Below, piece by piece: positions 39,347 through 47,533 of a stretch of 64,000 bases of DNA. The stretch is from contig PHCZ01000001.1 in the NCBI GenBank assembly GCA_002840895.1, forward strand, positions 350,259-414,258, read 5' to 3'. Source of the stretch: Bacteroidetes bacterium HGW-Bacteroidetes-8 (GTDB taxonomy: Bacteria; Bacteroidota; Bacteroidia; Bacteroidales; UBA932). The notes beneath the pieces were generated by a model. That model was not told the origin of the DNA. It ran no database searches and saw only the letters and a list, made by a program, of their open reading frames with translations. A program made the translations under genes and the position numbers. Each line of letters opens with the position of its first letter. Position 1 is the stretch's first letter.

Positions 39347-41229
39347 CTATATAGTTCGTTATTGAGGTTGTATTTTCTTATTAAGAATGAGATCTCAGGA
39401 TCTAAAGCCCCTCTGTAAGCCATAGCGACATTCAACTCGACCGAACGTAAAAAGAGATTTACTGCACTCTCTTCATCTCCACTTCTTGACGCCACGATTG
39501 CCTTTAGATACAAAACACTAGCACTCTCTTTAAGGAATGATAGTATCTCTGATGCAGAGAAATCTTTACCCAGAGAGAGGTATGCTATCGCACTATTGAT
39601 ATCTCTGTAATCTTTAAGAATATCAGCTGCTCTTGCATACTCCCTTCTCCCCAGATAAACCATACCTCGCTTATAGAGAGTATCCTCCACATTTGTATGA
39701 ACTGTATCCCTCACCATATTCTTTCGAGAGAGATAAAATGTGAAGGAGACTCTTCTCAAAGCAGGGTATAGCCTCTCCTTAATATATCTGTAATCCTCTT
39801 TGTGCAGCGAGATTTTAGACTCTCGTATATCTGGATCTTCAATTGTAAGGAGCTTAATTATTGAACTCTTATCTTTAAAGTTTCTCTCCGCTATAATAAG
39901 CTCCCTAAGCCCACTCCAATCTTCTGCTACACTTTTCCATCTTACATAAGGGGCACTCCCGGAATCCATTTTAAGAGAGTCTATACTCCCTTTGAAGTAT
40001 TTATAAACCGACTCCCCTCGTTCCTTTGATAGACGTTCGTTAAGTCTGTAGGAACCCTCAGGAGAGGAGAAAGCAGTAATAGTCACAGAGTCTGTATTAT
40101 AGAGCTTGCTTTGGTAAACATTAGATATATAATCTTTTAGCCTAGATAGGTGAAGCTGGTTACTCTCCATCTCCGGCTCTATCTCTGTGCTGTTTACTCT
40201 AAAATTTACCTTTATGTCAAATCTCTCTATGACCCTTCTCTCCACAACTTTACTAATATATCTTTTAGTGGTATCGGTGAAATTGATCATTGATGAGATA
40301 TAGTAGTTCAAAGTATCTGAACAGGGAAGTATAAGAGAGCTGCCCCAGAGACTCCTCACCTCCCCGCAGATATTCAGAGAGATTTTTTTTGAACTCTCAG
40401 ATGTATTTAGCTCCTGGGAGTAGTGGTATGCAAAGTCCCCATTTACCATCTTTATAACTGAGTCAAGACGTGAGTTTTTAATATAAGGGTGTTTAACATA
40501 CTTAGAAAAGAGTCTCTCTCTCTCCTCCTTTTTACGATTATTTCTATCAATGAGCCACTCCTTAAGGTAATGCTCCAGGATTTTTTTTTCGCTAATTCCG
40601 AAACGAGTTGTTATTGAGTCATTTTCGATGCCGGAAATAAGCTTTGACCCCGGTAGATGCCTATCCAGAAAAATAGCAAGATTTGGAAGGTCTGTAAAGG
40701 CCTCCAAAAAGTCGGCATCATCCGGAATAATACTCCTTAGGAATCTCTCATACCTCTTGTAACCCTTAACCTGAGATCGCTTAAATCCATATCCGGTCAG
40801 GACTATTTTTTCTAGATGAATTGTATCTGCTCCTCTAGTGAGTATTGGCAAAAGTGTTGTCTGCCAGTCGCTCTTCTGTAGAGATTCAGGTACTCTTATT
40901 ATAAAATCGAGCCTTACCACTCCGCCTCTCTCCGAAATGTTGAGCGATTTGGCAGATACATAGATTTCGTTCAGATGCCTTAACCTCACCATCTCTCCAC
41001 TTTGGGGGTCCTTAACAGCCTCATTTATGATTATCTCTCTACCGTCAGAACCTTTATATGTAAACGATTTTGAGTTATTGGAGCTTTTATGGTCAAGATT
41101 ATAGCTCTCGTCTGAGTAAACTGCGTGAGAGATTGTTGGAACAACCCTCTCTCTCTTTATTTTATAGAGAGATGGCGTACAAGATGTCGTAAAAGACAGA
41201 ATTACCAAAAAGAGAGTGCCCCTGTTCAT
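39343..41229 (-). CDS. DUF3868-type lipoprotein with OmpA-like region (fimbrial cluster)
   Basis: The 628-residue protein has a lipobox (SFTTSC, Cys17). Its N-terminal part (about 60-200, ISERGGVVRLDFIIRVPESLQ) matches the DUF3868 family, which is found beside DUF3575 and Mfa-type fimbrial genes. The middle carries an OmpA-like segment (ITAFSSPEGSYRLNERLSKERG, about 382-405) that could touch peptidoglycan. The C-terminal part has a TPR-like helical repeat (YARAADILKDYRDINSAIAY). It probably anchors or assembles the fimbria at the outer membrane. It follows the DUF3575 gene by 9 bp. Confidence 0.85.
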   Translation of the reverse strand: MNRGTLFLVILSFTTSCTPSLYKIKRERVVPTISHAVYSDESYNLDHKSSNNSKSFTYKGSDGREIIINEAVKDPQSGEMVRLRHLNEIYVSAKSLNISERGGVVRLDFIIRVPESLQKSDWQTTLLPILTRGADTIHLEKIVLTGYGFKRSQVKGYKRYERFLRSIIPDDADFLEAFTDLPNLAIFLDRHLPGSKLISGIENDSITTRFGISEKKILEHYLKEWLIDRNNRKKEERERLFSKYVKHPYIKNSRLDSVIKMVNGDFAYHYSQELNTSESSKKISLNICGEVRSLWGSSLILPCSDTLNYYISSMINFTDTTKRYISKVVERRVIERFDIKVNFRVNSTEIEPEMESNQLHLSRLKDYISNVYQSKLYNTDSVTITAFSSPEGSYRLNERLSKERGESVYKYFKGSIDSLKMDSGSAPYVRWKSVAEDWSGLRELIIAERNFKDKSSIIKLLTIEDPDIRESKISLHKEDYRYIKERLYPALRRVSFTFYLSRKNMVRDTVHTNVEDTLYKRGMVYLGRREYARAADILKDYRDINSAIAYLSLGKDFSASEILSFLKESASVLYLKAIVASRSGDEESAVNLFLRSVELNVAMAYRGALDPEISFLIRKYNLNNELYR

Positions 41230-41238
41230 TTTGATTAT

Positions 41239-41778
41239 TTATAGAATATAGACAAAAGAGATATTAGCCTTAGATGGAGCTAACCTTACAGCAGATATAG
41301 TGTTAAGATATTCGCCACACAACTCATTTACGAACAGGTCGTAATTTGTGTAAAAGAGACCTCCGCCCAGCTCAATTTCAATGTTCCATCTCCTGGTTAG
41401 CATCCTGGTATAGCCAGTGCAAACCGATATTCCGGTAGCATATCCATCGTGTCTAAAGCTGTAGATTCCTGCGTTGAATCTTGCGTATGTTGCGTATGTG
41501 CCGGCAAAAAAACCTGAATAGACGTGCCAGAACCACCACCGGGCTCCTGGTTGTAAAGCAAAGATTTTCAGTTTTATGTTCTCCTTAAATCTAAAAGGGG
41601 CCCACATCAATGGCAGATGAAGCGATACCTTGCCTGAAATTGCGCCGGATGCCTCAATGTTTAAAGCTCCAAAAGCCGATGTGGTGAGGCTCGAAGCAAT
41701 AGTGAAACTTTGTGCGCGACACATTGCAGATAATAGACCAAAGGCCAAAATAGTGCAGAGAATCTTTAATTTATTCAT
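41239..41778 (-). CDS. DUF3575-type outer-membrane protein (fimbrial cluster)
   Basis: The 179-residue protein has a signal peptide (about 1-22). Its short beta-barrel-like body has the DUF3575 pattern: ALNIEASGAISGKVSLHLPLMW, then PGARWWFWHVYSGFFAGTY, then MLTRRWNIEIELGGGLFYT. DUF3575 proteins commonly precede DUF3868 proteins in Bacteroidales fimbrial operons and are likely outer-membrane anchors. Its start overlaps the stop of the preceding fimbrillin gene by 8 bases (ATGAATAA). Confidence 0.88.
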   Translation of the reverse strand: MNKLKILCTILAFGLLSAMCRAQSFTIASSLTTSAFGALNIEASGAISGKVSLHLPLMWAPFRFKENIKLKIFALQPGARWWFWHVYSGFFAGTYATYARFNAGIYSFRHDGYATGISVCTGYTRMLTRRWNIEIELGGGLFYTNYDLFVNELCGEYLNTISAVRLAPSKANISFVYIL

Positions 41779-42703
41779 ATACCTCTATGTTGGTTATAGA
41801 TTTATTCTCCCACTCAACTGTAACCGCTCCAAAAAATACTACGGATGTACTGCTTACTCCGGCAGTGAAGTGATATGAATTACCTGCCATAAACCCACCC
41901 TTGGGAGAGGGAATAACTCCTCTGTAAATTTGAGAATTAACGCTTTTGCCTGAGAGCGACGCTTTAATCTCGACTTCAAAAGGGATTGATATACCACTTT
42001 TAAGTGGCAGTATTATCTCTTGTGCACTTCTGTTAAATACCTTCATCGGAATAGAGACACTATCCACTCTCTCGGCAGGCGAGATCTCACCTGTCGAGAG
42101 AGCCATTCGAGCACCCTCTTGGGTAGCATAGATAGATACCCTTCTGATAAAAAGATCTCTCACCCCCTCACCCTCTGTAAATGTCACAACTACCCTTGCT
42201 GCCCTATGTGAAAAAATAAGATATACATTGGTGTTTGTGTTGACCTTTGTACCTCTGCCACTGCTCCAAAGGTAATCTACACCATTTTTAAGGGGCGTGG
42301 TTACCCCCCTCTCAATCTCAATGCCCATAAGGGAACGGCTATTTGCAGATACAGAGTAAAAATCATAGACTCCGGCAGGGACAAAAAGGTATTTACTGCT
42401 ATTTATACTTAGATTGCCAAATATATCCGAGACTGCAATAATAGGGGTTCCCGGGAAAGATGGATATACTGAAGGATTTTCACCGCTGGAAAATGCGAAT
42501 ATTGAGGTCATTATCCCGGCCGGAAATGCAGAACTGCTGCTTTTTGTATCTTCATCCCTTTTGTAATCACCACTAAATGACACAAGCAGAGCTGTGGTAT
42601 CTATTGCTGAGCGTGAATCACACCCGCAACACCTCTCCTTGATACAGGAGAGGTGTAGCGGTATAACAAAGAGAGCTATCCAAAATAGTTTTCCGGAGAT
42701 CAT
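41771..42703 (-). CDS. Fimbrillin-family (Mfa-like) lipoprotein 3
   Basis: From ATG 42703 the product has 310 residues. It has a lipobox (PLHLSC) followed by a cysteine-rich start (KERCCGC). Like its two paralogues in this operon it carries the signatures GVYDFYSVSANS and GVDYLWSS and ends in an Mfa-like strand pattern. The chosen start lies 2 bp after the stop of the preceding gene; the longer frame to 42751 reaches back into that gene and adds no signal peptide. It is probably a minor fimbrial subunit. Confidence 0.87.
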   Translation of the reverse strand: MISGKLFWIALFVIPLHLSCIKERCCGCDSRSAIDTTALLVSFSGDYKRDEDTKSSSSAFPAGIMTSIFAFSSGENPSVYPSFPGTPIIAVSDIFGNLSINSSKYLFVPAGVYDFYSVSANSRSLMGIEIERGVTTPLKNGVDYLWSSGRGTKVNTNTNVYLIFSHRAARVVVTFTEGEGVRDLFIRRVSIYATQEGARMALSTGEISPAERVDSVSIPMKVFNRSAQEIILPLKSGISIPFEVEIKASLSGKSVNSQIYRGVIPSPKGGFMAGNSYHFTAGVSSTSVVFFGAVTVEWENKSITNIEVYE

Positions 42704-42705
42704 AA

Positions 42706-43590
42706 CTACTGTTCTGTGAGAGTAACTCCTGTTATAGTTTGTGTCGTCCAATCCTCTACGGTGCTGCCGGTAAATGTGAGGGCTGTTGCAGATATTGTGA
42801 GATTGATTGTGTAGTATGTTCCTGCAGCGTATGCCCTGGCAGGGACAACTCCGGAGTATACCTTTGCAGTCTGTGATACTCCTCCGATGGTTGCATTTAC
42901 TGTAACCTCAATGTCCAGTGTTTGTGAAGCCATAGGGAGCATTATGTAACTCCCTTTTGAAGCTGTCAGGTTCATAGCCGTAAGGGCGTCTTTATCTGCA
43001 GCCGGAGCAATCACACCGTTAGAGAGAGTCATCTTGGACGAAGCATCTGCTTTAGTCGGAGTGAATCTTATTGATGTTACACTCATTGAAGAGACTCCTG
43101 TACCCGCAGAAATATTAACCTCTACTCCAACAGCTTTATGGGTGTAGGCGAAGGTAACCGAGCCTCCCTGAGCCACCGACGTGTGTATAGCCCAAATGTA
43201 ATCTCTTTGGTTAACAAGCTGACCGGATACACCGGATGTAAAAGCAAGTCCGGCCGGGGTGCTGCTATTGATTGAGACAGAGTAAAAGTCGTAGCTCCCC
43301 TTTGGCAAGAATAGCGGACTCTCCGGTGTTAATGCTCCTGTTCCGCTTCCTGTTGCTTCTAGTGGTGTCCCTGCAACCGGAGTGGCAGAGGTGAGATTCG
43401 CTCCTGCACTATAACCGAATATTGTGGATTTGTTCCCTGATGGGAACGGAATTGGTGCTTTTGTTAATGGTTCCAAATTATAGGAGGCAGAAAACCTCAT
43501 CTGAGACTCAACTTTTGAAATCTCCCCTTTTTCACACGATTGCATTCCTAATACAATCAGGCACACAGCTGCTACAATCTTCTTCTTCAT
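42706..43590 (-). CDS. Fimbrillin-family (Mfa-like) lipoprotein 2
   Basis: From ATG 43590 the product has 294 residues, with a lipobox (LGMQSC). The family signatures are STIFGYSAGANL, GTPLEATG, GSYDFYSVSINS, QRDYIWAIH and the C-terminal SATALTFTGSTVEDW. These lipoproteins are exported to the surface and, after N-terminal cleavage, polymerise by donor-strand exchange in the Mfa1/FimA model. Its sequence is the most Ser/Thr/Ala/Gly-rich of the three paralogues, which fits a structural stalk subunit; that is inference. Confidence 0.88.
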   Translation of the reverse strand: MKKKIVAAVCLIVLGMQSCEKGEISKVESQMRFSASYNLEPLTKAPIPFPSGNKSTIFGYSAGANLTSATPVAGTPLEATGSGTGALTPESPLFLPKGSYDFYSVSINSSTPAGLAFTSGVSGQLVNQRDYIWAIHTSVAQGGSVTFAYTHKAVGVEVNISAGTGVSSMSVTSIRFTPTKADASSKMTLSNGVIAPAADKDALTAMNLTASKGSYIMLPMASQTLDIEVTVNATIGGVSQTAKVYSGVVPARAYAAGTYYTINLTISATALTFTGSTVEDWTTQTITGVTLTEQ

Positions 43591-43621
43591 AATAATAGTT
43601 TCGTTAGTTATTAATAAATTT

Positions 43622-44509
43622 TTATAATAGAGGTATCTCTTCGATACAATCATTATCGAACCAATCTCTTACCGAGGTAGAGAGATAGTTTATCTCATAT
43701 GGTGTAACATTAAAAGTGAATCTGTAGGCTTTCCCCTGGTTTATATCCATATTCAGAAATAGCCTGGTCTGCAACATAATGGTTCCATCACTCTCTCTAT
43801 CTTCATCTACATCCACGGGGCATAGCTTAAAGCGAAAATTGAGATAGCACCCTCCTAAAAATGGAACGCAGTAGTACTCGAATATCTCTGAGATCTCACT
43901 AAAGAGAAAGTAGTCGTAGTATTCTGTTATTGTTTGTGAGTAGTTGCAACTACCACTCTCTGTATCGAGAAAGATATCTCTGTCGTCCGGTGCGCTCATC
44001 TCAACATCATACACCTGGTATAGATCCTTGTATTTTGGATCCAAATTACATTTTACCTCTATCATAGAGTTTGAGAGAACAAATGTCAACAATACCCTGT
44101 TCTCTCCCAGCTTCGATACACGTTCTATAGTATCTGCCATTACGTGAAGTTCTTGGTTTTTTATCTTTACCATCTTATTATTGTATTGAATAGGGCCTTT
44201 TGTCAGGAACGCTTTAAAATTGTAAACTCCGGGAAAGAGTCTCAATGGTCTCTCCTGTTTCAGAAGAGAATCTCCCGGAGCTTTTGTTAAGCTGCATATT
44301 CCGCTTGAGCTACTCTCTCTCTCTACCGAATTATATATCACAATTGCACTCATTGCTGCCTTTTTTTCCACTCCACTCCTCTCATAGAGGGTTATGCGAT
44401 ACTTCCCATAATCCGGACACATTGAGTAATTCTCTTTTATGCACGAATTTGCGCTTAATACCAAAGTAAAAGTGCAGGTCAAAAGAGTAGAGAGATTTGG
44501 TTTATTCAT
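43622..44509 (-). CDS. FimB/Mfa2-family fimbrial anchor lipoprotein
   Basis: From ATG 44509 the product has 295 residues with a lipobox (LSANSC). The start at MNKPNLSTLL is chosen because it gives a proper signal peptide and does not overlap the upstream gene. The following KENYSMCPDYGKYRITLYE and the later DWFDNDCIEEIPLL agree with the FimB/Mfa2 family, which caps and anchors the fimbria to the outer membrane. It is the second gene of the operon, between two fimbrillin-like genes. Confidence 0.86.
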   Translation of the reverse strand: MNKPNLSTLLTCTFTLVLSANSCIKENYSMCPDYGKYRITLYERSGVEKKAAMSAIVIYNSVERESSSSGICSLTKAPGDSLLKQERPLRLFPGVYNFKAFLTKGPIQYNNKMVKIKNQELHVMADTIERVSKLGENRVLLTFVLSNSMIEVKCNLDPKYKDLYQVYDVEMSAPDDRDIFLDTESGSCNYSQTITEYYDYFLFSEISEIFEYYCVPFLGGCYLNFRFKLCPVDVDEDRESDGTIMLQTRLFLNMDINQGKAYRFTFNVTPYEINYLSTSVRDWFDNDCIEEIPLL

Positions 44510-44526
44510 TTTGAGGAGAAGATAGT

Positions 44527-45387
44527 TTAGCGGTTGTATATTACCAGATTGTTTTTTAATCTCCACTCAGATACAGTTGTTGTTACAACAGCAATCTTGT
44601 CACTCACAATTTCAAGCTCTATCTGGTAGGAGTTACCCGATGTAAATTCAATATCAAGAACAGCACTATATTTTTTCTCTGTTACATCTAATCCGTTTAT
44701 CGTTGCGTCCACCTCTATCTCAAGGTAAGTAGAACCCTCTTTTGGTACTATAATAACAGAACGCTCACTGCCACTTCCGTTGAGCGATATAAGTGAGCCG
44801 GAAGCATTTGAACTATTTATTATACCCTGTGAAAGATTCATATATATTGAGTCTGTTTTGGGAGCGCTTAGTTTCATATCTCTTATTATCAGGTTTTTAA
44901 TAGAGGTATCTGCTTTAACTTTAAGGGTGACAAGAGAAGCGAGACGTCTATAATTGAATACAATAACTTTGTCACTGTTTACTGTTATGTTTTTTTGAGC
45001 AGCCCAAAGGTAGTCCCTGCCATTCTCCAACTCTGTGGAGAGGCCGTTTTCAAAAACCATCGAAGGGTCTTGACTATTATTGAGAGAGACTGAATAGATA
45101 TCGTAGCACCCTTTCACAAGTGCAATACTATTTTGAGTTACCAACTCACCATCTGCAACTCCTGTAGCTAATACAGGTGTTCCCCCAAAGTATCCGCAGA
45201 GAGAATCAGCTTCAAAAACCAAAATTGAAGATCTGTTCCCGGTTGTAAATGGTATCTGACCCTTTGTTACAGGACCGCCATATGAGAGAAATTTTAGATA
45301 ATGCTCCTTTGGAGAGTTATCACCCGGTTTAATACAGGATAACGTAACAAATATACCTGTCAAGAGAAGAGAGACAAACTTTTTCAT
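44527..45387 (-). CDS. Fimbrillin-family (Mfa-like) lipoprotein 1
   Basis: From ATG 45387 the product has 286 residues with a lipobox (FVTLSC). The segments RSSILVFEADS, GCYDIYSVSLN and GRDYLWAAQ align with the same positions in the paralogues at 42.7 and 43.6 kb. It is the first gene of the eight-gene minus-strand fimbrial operon. A TACATTTG -7 box lies 46 bp upstream. Confidence 0.87.
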   Translation of the reverse strand: MKKFVSLLLTGIFVTLSCIKPGDNSPKEHYLKFLSYGGPVTKGQIPFTTGNRSSILVFEADSLCGYFGGTPVLATGVADGELVTQNSIALVKGCYDIYSVSLNNSQDPSMVFENGLSTELENGRDYLWAAQKNITVNSDKVIVFNYRRLASLVTLKVKADTSIKNLIIRDMKLSAPKTDSIYMNLSQGIINSSNASGSLISLNGSGSERSVIIVPKEGSTYLEIEVDATINGLDVTEKKYSAVLDIEFTSGNSYQIELEIVSDKIAVVTTTVSEWRLKNNLVIYNR

Positions 45388-45432
45388 ATCACACTGCACA
45401 ATTATAGTTAACCGCCCGTTGCTTTCTTTATA

Positions 45433-45440
45433 CAAATGTA
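45433..45440 (-). promoter_or_regulatory. Candidate -7 box of the fimbrial operon
   Basis: On the minus strand TACATTTG matches TAnnTTTG, 46 bp before the first ATG of the operon. A TTTG box at the usual distance is missing, so a regulator or another sigma factor may be needed. Confidence 0.4.
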
Positions 45441-45552
45441 AATAGTGTTATGTGAGTTTAATTGGCTGGAATTATGATTTATATAATCCTGAATAAAGAT
45501 TATTTGTTTCTAAATATTTTTTCTTTTCTGCTCAGTTAGAGCTATTTTTTTT

Positions 45553-45560
45553 TAACTTTG
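45553..45560 (+). promoter_or_regulatory. -7 promoter box of serS
   Basis: TAACTTTG matches TAnnTTTG and lies 27 bp before the serS ATG. The -33 element is unclear. The TTG within this box is the upstream alternative start of the frame, which supports the ATG at 45588. Confidence 0.5.
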
Positions 45561-45587
45561 GCACCTAATTTTCACACACATTTTACG

Positions 45588-46856
45588 ATGTTAAATATTA
45601 AATTGCTCAGAGAGAATCCCTCATTTGTTATTGAGAGGCTTGCGGTTAAAAACTTTGATGCGGCAACTATTATTGCCAAAACTGCAGAGTTGGATGTTAA
45701 AAGAAGAAATGCCCAAACTGAGGCAGATTCGCTTCTGGCAAGCCAAAACTCAATAGCCAAGGAGATTGGGGCGCTTATGAAGGATGGGAATAAGGAGCAG
45801 GCAGAGAGTGCAAAGAGCAGAGTTGCTCAACTAAAAGAGAGTTCAAAGAGTATCGAGATAAAGATGGATGAGTATGCAAAAGAGCTTAACGAACTGCTGC
45901 TTTTGCTTCCAAATCTGCCACACTCTTCGGTCCCTTCGGGCAAGACACCGGAAGATAACGTTATAGTGAGAGAGGGGGGAGAGATTCCGGTACTTAAAAC
46001 AGCACTACCTCACTGGGAGATAGCAAAAAAATATGATATAATTGATTTTGACCTTGGAGTAAAGCTCACAGGAGCTGGATTCCCTGTTTATAAGGGAAAA
46101 GGGGCAAAAATCCAGCGTGCACTTATTGAATTTTTTCTGGATAAAAACACAGAGGCCGGTTACACAGAGGTTATGCCTCCCCTTATGGTTAATGAGGCTT
46201 CCGGCTACGGAACAGGTCAGCTTCCGGATAAAGGTGAACAGATGTATCACGTAGGGCTTGATAACTTCTACCTTATCCCAACAGCAGAGGTTCCTGTTAC
46301 CAATATATTCAGAGATGTTATACTATCTGCAAATGATCTCCCTACAAAGGTTACTGCATATACCCCTTGCTTTAGAAGGGAGGCGGGCTCCTACGGTAAA
46401 GATGTAAGAGGGTTAAACAGACTGCACCAGTTTGATAAAGTAGAGATTGTGCAGATATCTCATCCGGATAACTCCTACAACGCCTTAGAGGAGATGGTAA
46501 GCCACGTGGAGATGATTGTAAAATCTCTTGGACTCCCTTACAGAATTTTAAGGTTGTGCGGAGGGGATATGAGTTTTACATCTGCACTAACCTATGATTT
46601 TGAGGTCTACTCGGCAGCACAACAGAGGTGGTTGGAGGTAAGCTCTGTATCCAATTTCGAGACATTTCAGGCCAACAGGCTTAAATTGAGATATAAAGAT
46701 GAAAACGGGAAACCTCAGCTTGCACATACCCTTAACGGAAGCTCCCTTGCGCTGCCAAGAATACTTGCAGCTATACTGGAGAACTATCAGCAGGAGAGTT
46801 CAATTCTTATTCCGGAGGTCCTTAGGCCTTACACAGGATTTGACTATATTGACTAA
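45588..46856 (+). CDS. serS: Seryl-tRNA synthetase
   Basis: The 422-residue class II synthetase starts at ATG 45588 (MLNIKLLRENPSFV). It has the long N-terminal coiled-coil arm (about 25-105) that grips the tRNA variable arm, motif 2 (CFRREAGSYGKDVRGLNRLHQF) and motif 3 (LNGSSLALPRILAAILEN). The length is normal. ruvC follows 9 bp later. Confidence 0.97.
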   Translation: MLNIKLLRENPSFVIERLAVKNFDAATIIAKTAELDVKRRNAQTEADSLLASQNSIAKEIGALMKDGNKEQAESAKSRVAQLKESSKSIEIKMDEYAKELNELLLLLPNLPHSSVPSGKTPEDNVIVREGGEIPVLKTALPHWEIAKKYDIIDFDLGVKLTGAGFPVYKGKGAKIQRALIEFFLDKNTEAGYTEVMPPLMVNEASGYGTGQLPDKGEQMYHVGLDNFYLIPTAEVPVTNIFRDVILSANDLPTKVTAYTPCFRREAGSYGKDVRGLNRLHQFDKVEIVQISHPDNSYNALEEMVSHVEMIVKSLGLPYRILRLCGGDMSFTSALTYDFEVYSAAQQRWLEVSSVSNFETFQANRLKLRYKDENGKPQLAHTLNGSSLALPRILAAILENYQQESSILIPEVLRPYTGFDYID

Positions 46857-46865
46857 AATCATATA

Positions 46866-47438
46866 ATGGTTCCGGATAAAGTTATATTGGGAATTGACCC
46901 CGGAACTCAGGTTTTGGGCTGGGGTGTCATAAGTGTCATTAAAGGAAAGGCGGGTTATATCTCTATGGGAATAGCCAATCTTAAAAAGGAGAGCGACCAC
47001 TTCGCAAAGCTATCTGCAATTTTTAAGGAGGTGAGTACCCTTATTGATAGATTCTCTCCCGATGAACTTGCCATTGAGGCCCCATTTTTCGGGAAAAATA
47101 TACAATCTATGCTCAAGCTCGGAAGAGCACAAGGTGCTGCTATTGCTGCCGCTCTCAATAAAAATATGAGTGTTTGTGAATATGCCCCAAGAAAAGTAAA
47201 AATGTCAATTACCGGAAAAGGTGCTGCATCCAAAGAGCAGGTCGCAGCAATAGTAACAAAGATTTTAGCGGTAGACCATCAGCCGGAATATTTGGATGCT
47301 ACTGATGGACTGGCTGTTGCATTGTGCCATTTTCTAAGCGGTTCGGTTCCCACAGCCGTAAATACAAAAACAAAGAGAGGCACATCTAAGGGAGATTGGG
47401 GTGCTTTTGTCAAGAGTAATCCAGGGAGAGTAAAATAA
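46866..47438 (+). CDS. ruvC: Holliday junction resolvase RuvC
   Basis: The 190-residue endonuclease resolves Holliday junctions together with RuvAB. The catalytic acidic residues are visible: Asp11 (GIDPGTQVLGWG), Glu71 (AIEAPFFGKN), and Asp144/Asp147 (YLDATDGLAVALCH). The C-terminal tail after about residue 158 is basic and rich in Lys and Thr. It is co-directional with serS and separated by 9 bp. Confidence 0.97.
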   Translation: MVPDKVILGIDPGTQVLGWGVISVIKGKAGYISMGIANLKKESDHFAKLSAIFKEVSTLIDRFSPDELAIEAPFFGKNIQSMLKLGRAQGAAIAAALNKNMSVCEYAPRKVKMSITGKGAASKEQVAAIVTKILAVDHQPEYLDATDGLAVALCHFLSGSVPTAVNTKTKRGTSKGDWGAFVKSNPGRVK

Positions 47439-47533
47439 TTCTATTTTTTTTGAAAACTAATTTAACCTTTGACTGTTTCGATAGTCAAAGTATTGTTTTT
47501 GACAATAACACACAAACCGAAATAATTTTTATA

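Noticed and set aside
47450..47533. N-terminal extension of the barrel protein
   Set aside because: The extra 28 residues come before a clear signal peptide beginning at ATG 47534 and show no conserved pattern.
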